Below, piece by piece: positions 51,980 to 60,503 of a stretch of 64,000 nt of DNA. Source of the stretch: an uncultured Rhodospirillaceae bacterium (GTDB lineage Bacteria; Pseudomonadota; Alphaproteobacteria; Reyranellales; Reyranellaceae). Below the pieces are notes generated by a model that searched no databases, was not told where the DNA came from, and was given only the letters and a program-made list of their open reading frames with translations. The DNA lies in contig CAMFGZ010000002.1 of NCBI GenBank assembly GCA_945952105.1, positions 124,001 through 188,000 of the forward strand. Direction: 5' to 3'. A program made the translations under genes and the position numbers. The first letter of the stretch is position 1; the number at the start of each line of letters is the position of its first letter.

Positions 51980-53797
51980 ATGTTGAAGCCGACAGATATC
52001 GCCAATCCCGACTACTTCCATAAGGTCGTCGATTGCCAATGGGCGTGTCCCGCCCATACGCCCGTCCCCGAGTACATCAGACTGATCGCGCACGGACGCT
52101 ATTCCGATGCGTACATGATCAACTGGAAGTCCAACGTGTTCCCGGGAATTCTCGGCCGTACCTGCGACCGTCCGTGCGAGCCGGCCTGCCGCCGCAGCCG
52201 AGTCGAGGACGAGAACCTCGTGAAAGGCAAGAAGGAGCCTGTTGCGATCTGCCGCCTGAAGCGTGTAGCGGCCGACTACAAGGACGACGAGGATATCGAC
52301 GCCCGCATGCCGAAGGCGCCCGGGAAGAACGGCAAGCGCGTGGCCTGCATCGGCGGCGGCCCCTCCTCGCTTACAGTGGCGCGCGATCTCGCAGTGCTCG
52401 GCTACGAGATCGTCATCTACGATCAGGATCCGAAACTCGGCGGCTTCATCCGTACGCAGATCCCCCACTTCCGCCTGCCCGAGTCGGTCATCGACCAGGA
52501 AGTCGGATACATCACCGGCATCGGCAACGTCGAGTTCCGCCACCAGCGCGTCGACTCGCTGAAAGCGGTGCTGGCCGAGGGCTACGACGCGGTGTTCGTC
52601 GGCTCCGGCGCCCCGCGCGGCCGCGACCTCGACGTGCCCGGCCGCAAGGAAGCGGCGGCCAACATCCATATCGGCCTCGACTGGCTGTCGTCGGTTTCGT
52701 TCGGCCACATCGACAAGGTCGGCAAGCGCGTGATCGTGCTGGGCGGCGGCAACACCGCGATGGATTGCTGCCGCACCGCCCGTCGCCTGGGCGGCGAGGA
52801 CGTGAAGGTGATCGTCCGCTCCGGCTTCGACGAGATGAAGGCGTCGCCCTGGGAGAAGGAAGACGCGATCGGCGAGGATATTCCCATCCTCAACATGCTG
52901 GTGCCGAAGGAAGTCCGCCACGAGGGCGGCAAGATCCAGGGCGTGCTGTTCGAGAAGGTGGTCGCGAAGTACGACGACAAGGGCCGGCGCTCGCTGGTGC
53001 CGTCGGGCGAACCGGACGAATTCCACGAGTGCGACGACGTGCTGGTCGCGATCGGTCAGGAGAACGCCTTCCCCTGGATCGAGAAGGACGCCGGCATCGA
53101 GTTCGACAAGTGGGGCCTGCCCCAGCTCAACGAGAAGACCTTCGCCAGCACGCATCCGAAGGTATTTTTCGGCGGCGACGCGGCGTTCGGCCCGAAGAAC
53201 ATCATCTGGGCGGCGGCGCACGGCCATGAGGCGGCGATCTCCATCCACAAGATGCTGTCGGGCGAAAACCCCGAGGAGCGTCCCGCCCCCGGCGTGAACA
53301 TCGCCAGCCAGAAGATGGGCATCCACGAGTGGAGCTACGACAACGCCCCCACCATCGACCATCGTCTCAAGGTACCGCACCGTCCCAAGCAGGAAGCGCT
53401 GAAGGACATCATGGCCGAGGTCGAACTGGGCTTCGACCCGCAGCTCGCCTTCAAGGAGGCCCAGCGCTGCCTGAACTGCGACGTCCAGACGGTGTTCAGC
53501 GGCTCGCTGTGCATCGAGTGCGACGCCTGCGTCGACATCTGCCCGATGGACTGCATCACCTTCACCGAGAACGGTGAGGAAAAGGAGCTGCGCACGCGCC
53601 TGACGGCGCCGGCCCTGAACCCGACGCAGGATCTGTACATCGGCGCCGGCCTCAAGACCCAGCGCGTCATGGTCAAGGACGAGGACGTCTGCCTGCATTG
53701 CGGGCTGTGCGCCGAGCGTTGCCCGACCGGCGCGTGGGACATGCGCAAGTATTACACCGAAATGACTCACGCGGGGCACGCATGCCACAAGCAATAG
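51980..53797 (+). CDS. GltD/NfnB-like FAD oxidoreductase with C-terminal double [4Fe-4S] ferredoxin domain
   Basis: 605 residues. The N-terminal GltD-type iron-sulfur helical domain has Cys19, Cys23, Cys62, Cys66 and Cys70. FAD (CIGGGPSSLTVARDL, about 123-137) and NAD(P) (VIVLGGGNTAMDCCRTA) Rossmann motifs follow. The C-terminal bacterial ferredoxin domain has Cys511/514/517/521 and Cys571/574/577/581, plus further cysteines (CLNC, PMDC). It should move electrons between NAD(P)H and ferredoxin. GGAG lies 5 bases before ATG 51980. It overlaps the korA start by 16 bases, so it is very probably the redox partner of the oxidoreductase that follows. Confidence 0.92.
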   Translation: MLKPTDIANPDYFHKVVDCQWACPAHTPVPEYIRLIAHGRYSDAYMINWKSNVFPGILGRTCDRPCEPACRRSRVEDENLVKGKKEPVAICRLKRVAADYKDDEDIDARMPKAPGKNGKRVACIGGGPSSLTVARDLAVLGYEIVIYDQDPKLGGFIRTQIPHFRLPESVIDQEVGYITGIGNVEFRHQRVDSLKAVLAEGYDAVFVGSGAPRGRDLDVPGRKEAAANIHIGLDWLSSVSFGHIDKVGKRVIVLGGGNTAMDCCRTARRLGGEDVKVIVRSGFDEMKASPWEKEDAIGEDIPILNMLVPKEVRHEGGKIQGVLFEKVVAKYDDKGRRSLVPSGEPDEFHECDDVLVAIGQENAFPWIEKDAGIEFDKWGLPQLNEKTFASTHPKVFFGGDAAFGPKNIIWAAAHGHEAAISIHKMLSGENPEERPAPGVNIASQKMGIHEWSYDNAPTIDHRLKVPHRPKQEALKDIMAEVELGFDPQLAFKEAQRCLNCDVQTVFSGSLCIECDACVDICPMDCITFTENGEEKELRTRLTAPALNPTQDLYIGAGLKTQRVMVKDEDVCLHCGLCAERCPTGAWDMRKYYTEMTHAGHACHKQ

Positions 53798-55626
53798 CCG
53801 CCGTTAACGACTTCGTCGTCAAGTTCGCGAACGTCAACGGATCCGGATCGGCCTCGGCCAACGAACTCTTCGCCCGTTCGATCCTGCGCATGGGCGTGCC
53901 CGTCAGCCCGCGCAACATCTTCCCCTCGAACATCCAGGGCCTGCCGACCTGGTACGAGGTCCGCGTCACCGAGAAGGGCTATCTCGGACGGCGCGGCGGC
54001 GTCGACATGATGGTCGCCATGAACCCGCAGACCTGGGCCGAGGACGTGAAGGAGATCACGCCCGGCGGCTACCTGTTCTACGATTCGACCAAGCCGATGC
54101 CCTCGTCGATGTTCCGCGAGGACATCAACGTGATCGGCGTGCCGCTGACGGCGATCACAAACGCCACCTACACCGATGCCCGCCAGCGCCAGCTCTTCAA
54201 GAACATCATCTACGTCGGTGCCCTCTCGGTGCTGCTCGACATCGACGAGAAGCAGATCCAACGGCTGTTCAGCGAACAGTTCAAGGGCAAGGAGAAGCTG
54301 ATCGATTCCAACGTCAAGGCGATGAACCTCGGCCGTGACTGGGTGAAGCAGCATATCGATCCGGACCTGGTGAAGCTCAAGGTCAAGCATGCCGACAATG
54401 TCGGCGACCGCATCTTCGTCGAGGGCAACAGCGCGGCAGCGCTCGGCGCCGTCTACGGCGGCGCCACGGTCTGCGCCTGGTATCCCATCACGCCGTCCTC
54501 GTCGCTGGCCGAGGCCTTCCAGGCCCATTGCAAGAAGCTCCGCCACGACAAGGAGACCGGCAAGGCCAAATACGCGATCGTGCAGGCCGAGGACGAGCTT
54601 GCCTCGATCGGCATGGTGATCGGCGCCGCCTGGAACGGCGCGCGCTCCTTCACCGCGACCTCCGGCCCCGGCATCTCGCTGATGACCGAGTTCATCGGCC
54701 TCGCCTACTTCGCCGAGGTTCCGGCGGTGCTGGTGAACGTGCAGCGTGGTGGTCCCTCGACCGGCATGCCGACGCGCACGCAGCAGTCGGACCTGTTGGG
54801 CTGCGCCTACGCCTCGAACGGCGACACCAAGCACGTGCTGCTGTTCCCCGAGGATCCGCGCGAGTGCTTCGAGTTCACCGCCGACGCGCTCGACCTCGCC
54901 GACCGGCTGCAGACGCCGGTGTTCGTCATGACCGACCTCGACATCGGCATGAACCATCGCCTGTGCAAGCCGTTCGCCTGGGACGAGAACCGCGTCCTCG
55001 ACCGCGGCAAGGTGATGACGGCCGAGGACCTCGAGGCCGGCAAGACCTTCGGCCGCTACCTCGACGTCGACGGCGACGGCATCCCCTTCCGCACCTATCC
55101 GGGCACGCACCCGACCAAGGGCTCCTACTTCACGCGCGGCACGACCAAGGACGAGTTCGCGCGCTACTCGGAGGAAGGCCCGGTCTATGTGCGCAACATG
55201 GAACGGCTGCAGAAGAAGTGGGAGACGGCGAAGAAGATCGCGCCGCAGCCGCTGCGCTACTCCTCGCCCAAGCCGACACGCTTCGGCGTGATCTATTTCG
55301 GCTCGACGAGCCCGGCGATGGACGAGGCGCTCGACCATCTCGAGGCCGAGGGCCATCACGTGAACGCGCTGCGCGTCCGTTCCTTCCCCTTTGCGCAAAG
55401 TGTCGAGGATTTCATCCACGAGCACGACCGGGTCTTCGTGGTCGAGCAGAACCGCGACGCGCAGCTGCGCACCATGCTGCTCAGCGAATACACGCTCGAC
55501 GCCCGCAAGATCGTTCCCGTCCTGCACTATGACGGTACGCCGATCACCGCGCGCTTCATCGCGACCGACATCGCCACCAAGCTCGGTCAGTTCAAGGTTG
55601 TCTCGTTCGACAAGGCTGCGTCATGA
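53782..55626 (+). CDS. korA: 2-oxoacid:ferredoxin oxidoreductase, fused gamma-alpha subunit
   Basis: 614 residues. A gamma domain (about 1-200, GSGSASANELFARSILRMGVPVSPRN) is fused to the alpha domain (about 215-600, FVEGNSAAALGAVYGGATVCAWYPITPSSSLAEAF). The alpha region carries the CoA/substrate-region motif QAEDELASIGMVIGAAWNGARSFTATSGPG. It oxidatively decarboxylates a 2-oxoacid, most likely 2-oxoglutarate, to the acyl-CoA with the beta subunit. The start ATG lies inside the end of the upstream gene, and the stop overlaps korB (ATGA). Confidence 0.93.
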   Translation: MPQAIAAVNDFVVKFANVNGSGSASANELFARSILRMGVPVSPRNIFPSNIQGLPTWYEVRVTEKGYLGRRGGVDMMVAMNPQTWAEDVKEITPGGYLFYDSTKPMPSSMFREDINVIGVPLTAITNATYTDARQRQLFKNIIYVGALSVLLDIDEKQIQRLFSEQFKGKEKLIDSNVKAMNLGRDWVKQHIDPDLVKLKVKHADNVGDRIFVEGNSAAALGAVYGGATVCAWYPITPSSSLAEAFQAHCKKLRHDKETGKAKYAIVQAEDELASIGMVIGAAWNGARSFTATSGPGISLMTEFIGLAYFAEVPAVLVNVQRGGPSTGMPTRTQQSDLLGCAYASNGDTKHVLLFPEDPRECFEFTADALDLADRLQTPVFVMTDLDIGMNHRLCKPFAWDENRVLDRGKVMTAEDLEAGKTFGRYLDVDGDGIPFRTYPGTHPTKGSYFTRGTTKDEFARYSEEGPVYVRNMERLQKKWETAKKIAPQPLRYSSPKPTRFGVIYFGSTSPAMDEALDHLEAEGHHVNALRVRSFPFAQSVEDFIHEHDRVFVVEQNRDAQLRTMLLSEYTLDARKIVPVLHYDGTPITARFIATDIATKLGQFKVVSFDKAAS

Positions 55627-56678
55627 CCTACATCGCCAAGCCCCGTCTCCATCATCCGTCGCTGGTCAAGAACAAGGCCGGCTATACCCGCCGCGACTAC
55701 GAGGGCGCCGTCTCGACGCTCTGCGCCGGCTGTGGCCACGATTCGATCAGCGCCGCGATCATCCAGGCCTGCTACGAGCTCGACATCCTGCCGCACCAGG
55801 TCGCCAAGCTCTCGGGTATCGGCTGCTCGTCGAAGTCGCCGACCTACTTCGTGGGCGCCAGCCACGGCTTCAACACCGTGCACGGCCGCATGCCGTCGGT
55901 GATGACCGGCGCCAATCTCGCCAACAAGGACCTGATCTACATGGGCGTGTCGGGTGACGGCGACTCCGCCTCGATCGGCCTCGGCCAGTTCGCCCACGTC
56001 ATGCGCCGCGGCGTGAACATGACCTACATCGTCATGAACAACGGCGTGTACGGCCTCACCAAGGGCCAGTTCTCGGCCACCGCCGACAAGGGCTCGATCA
56101 GCAAGAAGGGCGTCAGCAACCCCGACTCCTCGATCGACATGGTATCGCTCGCCATCCTGATGGGCGCCACCTTCGTCGGCCGCTCCTTCTCGGGCGACAA
56201 GCACCAGCTCGTGCCGCTCATCAAGGCGGCGATGTCCCACAAGGGCGCAGCCTTTCTCGACGTCATCAGCCCCTGCGTGGCCTTCAACAACCATGCCGGC
56301 TCGACCAAAAGCTACGACTATGTGCGCGAGCACAACGAGGCGCTGAACCGCATCGACTTCATCGAGGGCCGCGAGGAGATCACCACCTCCTACGATCCCG
56401 GCACGATGACGACGGTGCAGCAGCACGACGGCTCGCTGCTGCGCCTGCGCAAGCTCGGCGAGGAGTACGATCCGTCCGACAAGGTCTCGGCGATGAAGCG
56501 CATCCAGGAAGGCATGCATGCCGGCGAGGTCGTCACCGGCCTCCTCTACGTCGATCCGACGCCGAGCGACCTGCACGCCAACCTCAACACGGTCGACGTC
56601 CCGCTAAACACGCTGAACGCGCCGGAACTCTGCCCGGGGCCAGCCGCACTCGACAAGATCAACGCGAGCCTGCGCTGA
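55623..56678 (+). CDS. korB: 2-oxoacid:ferredoxin oxidoreductase beta subunit
   Basis: 351 residues. Thiamine diphosphate binding is shown by GDGDSASIG (111-119) with NN at 139-140. A [4Fe-4S] cluster is predicted from Cys34, Cys37 (CAGCGHD), Cys68 (GIGCSSK) and Cys218 (ISPCVAF). Together with the fused gamma-alpha subunit it forms a two-subunit enzyme of the KGOR type. In aerobes this bypasses or supplements 2-oxoglutarate dehydrogenase and yields reduced ferredoxin rather than NADH. Confidence 0.94.
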   Translation: MTYIAKPRLHHPSLVKNKAGYTRRDYEGAVSTLCAGCGHDSISAAIIQACYELDILPHQVAKLSGIGCSSKSPTYFVGASHGFNTVHGRMPSVMTGANLANKDLIYMGVSGDGDSASIGLGQFAHVMRRGVNMTYIVMNNGVYGLTKGQFSATADKGSISKKGVSNPDSSIDMVSLAILMGATFVGRSFSGDKHQLVPLIKAAMSHKGAAFLDVISPCVAFNNHAGSTKSYDYVREHNEALNRIDFIEGREEITTSYDPGTMTTVQQHDGSLLRLRKLGEEYDPSDKVSAMKRIQEGMHAGEVVTGLLYVDPTPSDLHANLNTVDVPLNTLNAPELCPGPAALDKINASLR

Positions 56679-56694
56679 CGCACCGAGCCTCAAC

Positions 56695-56753
56695 GGAGCG
56701 CGCAACTCCAGTTGCGCTCATGATCATGAAGCGCCACTGGAGTGGCGCGCTCC
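56695..56753. repeat. Composite palindrome between convergent korB and cupin genes
   Basis: Outer arms GGAGCGCG (56695-56702) and CGCGCTCC (56746-56753) enclose two inner hairpins, GCGCAACT-CC-AGTTGCGC (56700-56717) and GCGCCACT-GG-AGTGGCGC (56731-56748). These flank a 12-base perfect palindrome TCATGATCATGA (56718-56729). It lies 16 bases after the korB stop and 5 bases before the cupin stop, so it can act as a bidirectional terminator. The architecture also resembles REP-type (BIME-like) repeats. Confidence 0.85.
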
Positions 56754-56758
56754 AATGA

Positions 56759-57244
56759 CTAGAGATCGACCCTCTCCTCAGCGACCGACTTGCGCGTCTC
56801 CATATTGAAGCGGCCGGCATAGATCGGCCGTTCGCCGGTCGTCGGGCCGGGATACTGCACGATCAGGATTTCGCCGCCGGTCTCGGTCTTGAACTCACCC
56901 TCGAAATGCGGGTCCGGGTGATAGAGCATCGTGCCCGGCGTGCAGGTGCGTCCGTCGATCGTGAAGTCGCCCTTCAGCACCAGCCAGACCTGGGCGAAGC
57001 CGTGATAGTGCTCGGGATGATAGGCACCCGGCTCCAGCCGCAGGATACCGGCATTGGGCTGCGTGGGGTCGTCGGGCCGCGGATGGAACAGCATCTTGCC
57101 GGTCTCGCCCGGCCAGCGGATCGTCTCCCACTCGATCTCGTCGAGGTGGCGGACCTGGTAGGGCTTGTGATCGCGGCGCGAAGCTTCGCGTGTTGTGCCC
57201 AGGCTTGCGTTGGCCGCTGCCGTGTCGGGAACGTGCTTGCTCAT
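56759..57244 (-). CDS. Cupin-domain protein
   Basis: 161 residues. The single cupin barrel (about 60-145) has metal-ligand-like GAYHPEHYHGFAQVWLVLKGDFTI (motif 1) and TPGTMLYHPDPHFEGEF (motif 2). ATG 57244 overlaps the stop of the XRE-cupin regulator (ATGA). Enzymatic role is unknown; small cupins of this kind are often anti-sigma ChrR-like, dioxygenase or lyase-type proteins. Probable target or partner of the regulator encoded in the same operon. Confidence 0.87.
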   Translation of the reverse strand: MSKHVPDTAAANASLGTTREASRRDHKPYQVRHLDEIEWETIRWPGETGKMLFHPRPDDPTQPNAGILRLEPGAYHPEHYHGFAQVWLVLKGDFTIDGRTCTPGTMLYHPDPHFEGEFKTETGGEILIVQYPGPTTGERPIYAGRFNMETRKSVAEERVDL

Positions 57245-57876
57245 GGCTTGCTTTCCTCTTTCCTGATTGACGAGAGATGCCACCAGTCCGGCACGTCGGC
57301 GGCATCGGCTGGCTTCGCCACCGACATCAGCACCTGCGCCTGCCCGCGACCGGCATTCTCCGCGCGATGCGGCTGCTGAGAATCGATCAGGATGCCGTCG
57401 CCTTCCTTCAGCCGGTATTGCGCATCGCCCACATGGAACAGCACCTCGCCCGACAGCACGTAGCAGTGCTCCTGGCCGGGATGGGACACCATCGCCTCCA
57501 TGCCTTTGGCGCGGGGAAAGACCAGATGGAACACTTCCATGCGGTCGAGCGGCGCACCGCCGCCGAGATGACGCCAGCGATAGCCCGTGCCGGCTACCTC
57601 CTCGAGCTTGCCGCTATCGGCGCGATGCACGGCGACCTTCGTCTTGGCCGGCGCGCCCTCGTTGGGAAACAGCTCGTGCAGCCCGAGGCCCAGCGCCTCG
57701 GCGAGCTGGATCAGGTTGGCGATCGAGGCCGCGGCCTGTCCGCGTTCGAGCTTCGACAGGAACCCTTCCGAGACGCCGGCGCGGTTTGCGACATGGGCCA
57801 GGGTGAGCCCCGCACCGGTGCGTGCTGCACGCAGGCGGAGCCCGATGTCGCGAGTGGTCCGGGCAATCTTGTCCAT
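57241..57876 (-). CDS. XRE-family regulator with C-terminal cupin sensor domain
   Basis: 211 residues. The N-terminal helix-turn-helix (about 12-68, LRLRAARTGAGLTLAHVANRAGVSEGFLSKLERGQ) is followed by a cupin domain (about 110-185, HPGQEHCYVLSGEVLFHVGDAQYRLKEGD). This is the PuuR/HigA-like MerR-independent XRE-cupin layout that senses small metabolites. ATG 57876 (MDKIARTTRDIG) is chosen as the longer frame adds a non-conserved basic leader. It is the first gene of a two-gene operon. Confidence 0.92.
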   Translation of the reverse strand: MDKIARTTRDIGLRLRAARTGAGLTLAHVANRAGVSEGFLSKLERGQAAASIANLIQLAEALGLGLHELFPNEGAPAKTKVAVHRADSGKLEEVAGTGYRWRHLGGGAPLDRMEVFHLVFPRAKGMEAMVSHPGQEHCYVLSGEVLFHVGDAQYRLKEGDGILIDSQQPHRAENAGRGQAQVLMSVAKPADAADVPDWWHLSSIRKEESKP

Positions 57877-57928
57877 GGCGACGAGGTTAAAGCGAACTTT
57901 CCTGTAATGCAATATTTCTATCCTTAAT

Positions 57929-57945
57929 GGAAATGCCGGATTTCC
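57929..57945. promoter_or_regulatory. Candidate operator of the XRE-cupin regulator
   Basis: The inverted repeat GGAAAT-GCCGG-ATTTCC is placed between the divergent regulator gene (start 57876) and the broken gene (start 57960). A further TTTCC at 57898-57902 lies nearer the regulator. The location fits autoregulation. Confidence 0.45.
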
Positions 57946-57959
57946 GCTAGTCTCCGCCG

Positions 57960-58723
57960 ATGGATGACACGGCAAAGGGCTTCCATCTCGGCGAGGCCGG
58001 CTTCTTCCCCTGAGGTACACGTTTCGACGCCGTCGTCACCGATATCGAGGTTACGGGTTACTGCAGCCGCATGCTGGCTTGCGCCGCCGCCCTCGGCTTC
58101 TCGACCCTCTCGGCCGAAATCACGGCGTCGCAACCCGACCGGCCGATCCTGAATATCACCTATCAACTCGCGGTCGGTGCCGCCGCGGCAAAGGACGTGT
58201 TCGCCCGGCTCGTGATTCGCCTCGGCGCTCCGCATACCGTCCAGCGCGACGAGCTTTCCTCCTATGCAAGCTCACCCGACCATGTCGGCCTCTACGCCAC
58301 CTGGACGACCCGCGACGGGATCGCGATCGGCCTCTCGCTCTACGGCGCGCCGCGCGCCACGCCTACGACGTTCGGGCAGGCGATCCAGACGATCCCCATC
58401 GCATCGCCAAACGCTGCCTGCACACGCCCGGGCCGATCGCCGGGAGACGGGGCGAAAAGGACTTCGCCCTGTGGAGCGACGCCTCGGGCCGGCGCTGGCA
58501 CCTGTCGACCAGCGCCGTTACCGTCCTGCTGGGCCGCCCCGGCACTTCCCTCGTGAAGGTCGCCAGCATCGAGCCGGCGCGCGGTGGTGGCTCCGCATCG
58601 ATCGATGTCGGGCCGTTGTGGGTGCGCGATGCCTGGCAATCGACCGCCATCGATGAGGCCGTCCGCGCCCTGGAGCGCGTTCCCGGCCTCACCATCGAGC
58701 GTTTCTCAGGTCACGACGTTTAG
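57960..58723 (+). pseudogene. Broken gene of unknown function (internal stop plus frameshift)
   Basis: From ATG 57960 the frame reads MDDTAKGFHLGEAGFFP, then a TGA at 58011-58013 where a Trp codon is likely. The same frame continues with good codon bias (GTRFDAVVTDIEVTGYCSRM... to LSLYGAPR) until about 58345-58370. From there coding continues in the -1 frame (HAYDVRAGDPDDPHRIAKR... to IERFSGHDV, stop 58723). A single lost base in the GC-rich run near 58350 would explain the shift. The restored product would be about 254 residues. I do not recognise a family. Its 3' end overlaps the ABC transporter gene on the other strand by 18 bases. Sequencing error is an alternative, although two lesions make decay more likely. 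Confidence 0.72.
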
Positions 58724-60421
58724 GCTTCCCGTCTCGCCCGGTGCCCGCTTGAGTTCGAGGCGCTGTTCGTGCCATTGCCGCAGCGACGGGCGATGGCCGA
58801 TCGAGATCATCGTCGTTCCCGGCAGCCGCTCCTTCAGCACGCCGTAGACCGCCGCCTCGTTGGCCTCGTCGAGCGAGGCCGTCGCTTCGTCGAGGAACAG
58901 CCAGTCGGGCTTGAACACCAGCGCCCGTGCGATCGCGAGCCTCTGCTGCTCGCCGCCGGACAGCGTATTGCTCCAGTGCGCCTCCTCGTCGAGACGGCCG
59001 GCCAGATGGCCAAGCCGTGCTGCCTCCAGCGCGCTCACGATGTCGGCATCGCTCGCCATCGAGTTCTCGTCCGGATACTTCACGGCATCGCGCAAGGTGG
59101 CGATGGGTATGTACGGCTTCTGCGGCAGGAACAGCACACGCGCGCCAGCCGGGATCAGGATCCGTCCGCGACCGAAGGGCCAGATGCCCGCCATCGCCCG
59201 GAACAGCGTGCTCTTGCCTGAGCCGCTCGTCCCGGTGATCAGAGTCGAACTACCCTTCGGCAGCTCGAGGTTCAGGTCCTTGAGCAGGGTCTGGCCGTTG
59301 GGCAGCGCCAGGTCGAGCCCGCTCGTGCCGACATCCGCCCGGCCCGGTTCGGCGGCGACGATGATATTCTCCGCCGGCCTCTCCTCGATGGCGTCCTGCA
59401 GCCCCTTGAGACGGTCCATCACGGCCCGCAGCTCGGCCACGTTGGTGTAGTTGTCGATGAAGAACGACAGCGCCGTCTGGACCTGGCCGAACGCCTGGGC
59501 CGTCTGCATCACAACGCCCAGCGTGATCGCGCCGGCAAAGAAGCGCGGCGCCGTCACGATGTAGGGAAAGATGATCGCGAGCTGGCCGTAGCCGATCTGG
59601 TAGAAGACCAGCTGCATCTCGGTCACCAGCACGCGCCAGGCGTTGTTGAACACGTCGGTGAACTTGGTTTCGAGCACCTCGTTCTCGCGCGGCTCGCCGC
59701 GGTAGAGCGCGATCCCCTCGGCATTCTCGCGCACCCGCATCAGGCCGAAGCGGAAGTTCGCCTCGTAGCGCTGCTGCAGGAAGTTGAGCGGGATCAGTCG
59801 CCGGCCCACCAGGTTGGCCAGCCAGGTGCCGAGGAAGGCGTAGATCAGCGCCGCCCAGACCATATAGCCGGGTATGGTGACGTCGAGGCCGATGAAGGAC
59901 AGCGAAATCGGTCCCGAAAGCTGCCACAGGATGAACAGGAACGACACGAGCGTCGCCACGGCGCTGATCAGTCCCAGCAGCAGGGTCATGGTGTAGAAGC
60001 CGAGCAACCGCAGGTCCTCGGCGATGCGCTGGTCGGCATTGTCGACCTTGCGTTCGAGTTCGATGCGGTAATATCCGCGGCCGTCCAGCCAATGCGAGAG
60101 ATAGTGGCCGGTCAGCCATCGCCGCCACCGCAGGCGCAGGTAAGGGCTGACCAGCCCCCGCGCCACGCCGAAGGCGATGGCCAATGCGGCGATCCAGCCG
60201 AAATTGCCCATCTCGATCCAGAACGCGGCTTCGTCCTTGTTCTGCAGACTGTCGTAGAAGCGCCTGTTCCACTCGCTGAAGGCGACGTTGACCGTCACGG
60301 CCGCCAAGGTGAGCACGATCGCGCCGACCAGCAGGCCGATGGCGATCCAGCGCTCCTCGGAGCGGAAATACGGAATGACCAGCCGCCACCAGTCGCCGAG
60401 GTAGGAACTCACGCTCTTCAT
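58706..60421 (-). CDS. YddA/SbmA-like ABC transporter, fused permease-ATPase
   Basis: 571 residues. An N-terminal SbmA/BacA-type membrane domain (about 1-330; NVAFSEWNRRFYDSLQNKDEAAFW and WRRWLTGHYLSHWLDGRGYYRIEL are typical) is fused to an ATPase domain. The ATPase has Walker A ITGTSGSGKST, signature LSGGEQQRLAIARAL, Walker B WLFLDEATASLD and ISIGHRPSLRQWH. This is the ABCD/YddA class annotated for vitamin B12, bleomycin or antimicrobial peptide transport; the true substrate is unknown. ATG 60421 begins MKSVSSYLGDWWRL. It overlaps the broken gene at the 3' end and diverges from rsmB. Confidence 0.92.
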   Translation of the reverse strand: MKSVSSYLGDWWRLVIPYFRSEERWIAIGLLVGAIVLTLAAVTVNVAFSEWNRRFYDSLQNKDEAAFWIEMGNFGWIAALAIAFGVARGLVSPYLRLRWRRWLTGHYLSHWLDGRGYYRIELERKVDNADQRIAEDLRLLGFYTMTLLLGLISAVATLVSFLFILWQLSGPISLSFIGLDVTIPGYMVWAALIYAFLGTWLANLVGRRLIPLNFLQQRYEANFRFGLMRVRENAEGIALYRGEPRENEVLETKFTDVFNNAWRVLVTEMQLVFYQIGYGQLAIIFPYIVTAPRFFAGAITLGVVMQTAQAFGQVQTALSFFIDNYTNVAELRAVMDRLKGLQDAIEERPAENIIVAAEPGRADVGTSGLDLALPNGQTLLKDLNLELPKGSSTLITGTSGSGKSTLFRAMAGIWPFGRGRILIPAGARVLFLPQKPYIPIATLRDAVKYPDENSMASDADIVSALEAARLGHLAGRLDEEAHWSNTLSGGEQQRLAIARALVFKPDWLFLDEATASLDEANEAAVYGVLKERLPGTTMISIGHRPSLRQWHEQRLELKRAPGETGSLNVVT

Positions 60422-60503
60422 GCAGGAAATCCTTTCGGCGGGCACACTGCCCGAGACAGGGCGACGATGACAACGGCGCTCGCGGCGGCTATAGCGCCGC
60501 ACG

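Noticed and set aside
51941..53794. 617-codon minus-strand open frame opposite the FAD/iron-sulfur oxidoreductase
   Set aside because: Antisense shadow; the plus strand has ordered cysteine clusters and nucleotide-binding motifs and a good ribosome-binding site.
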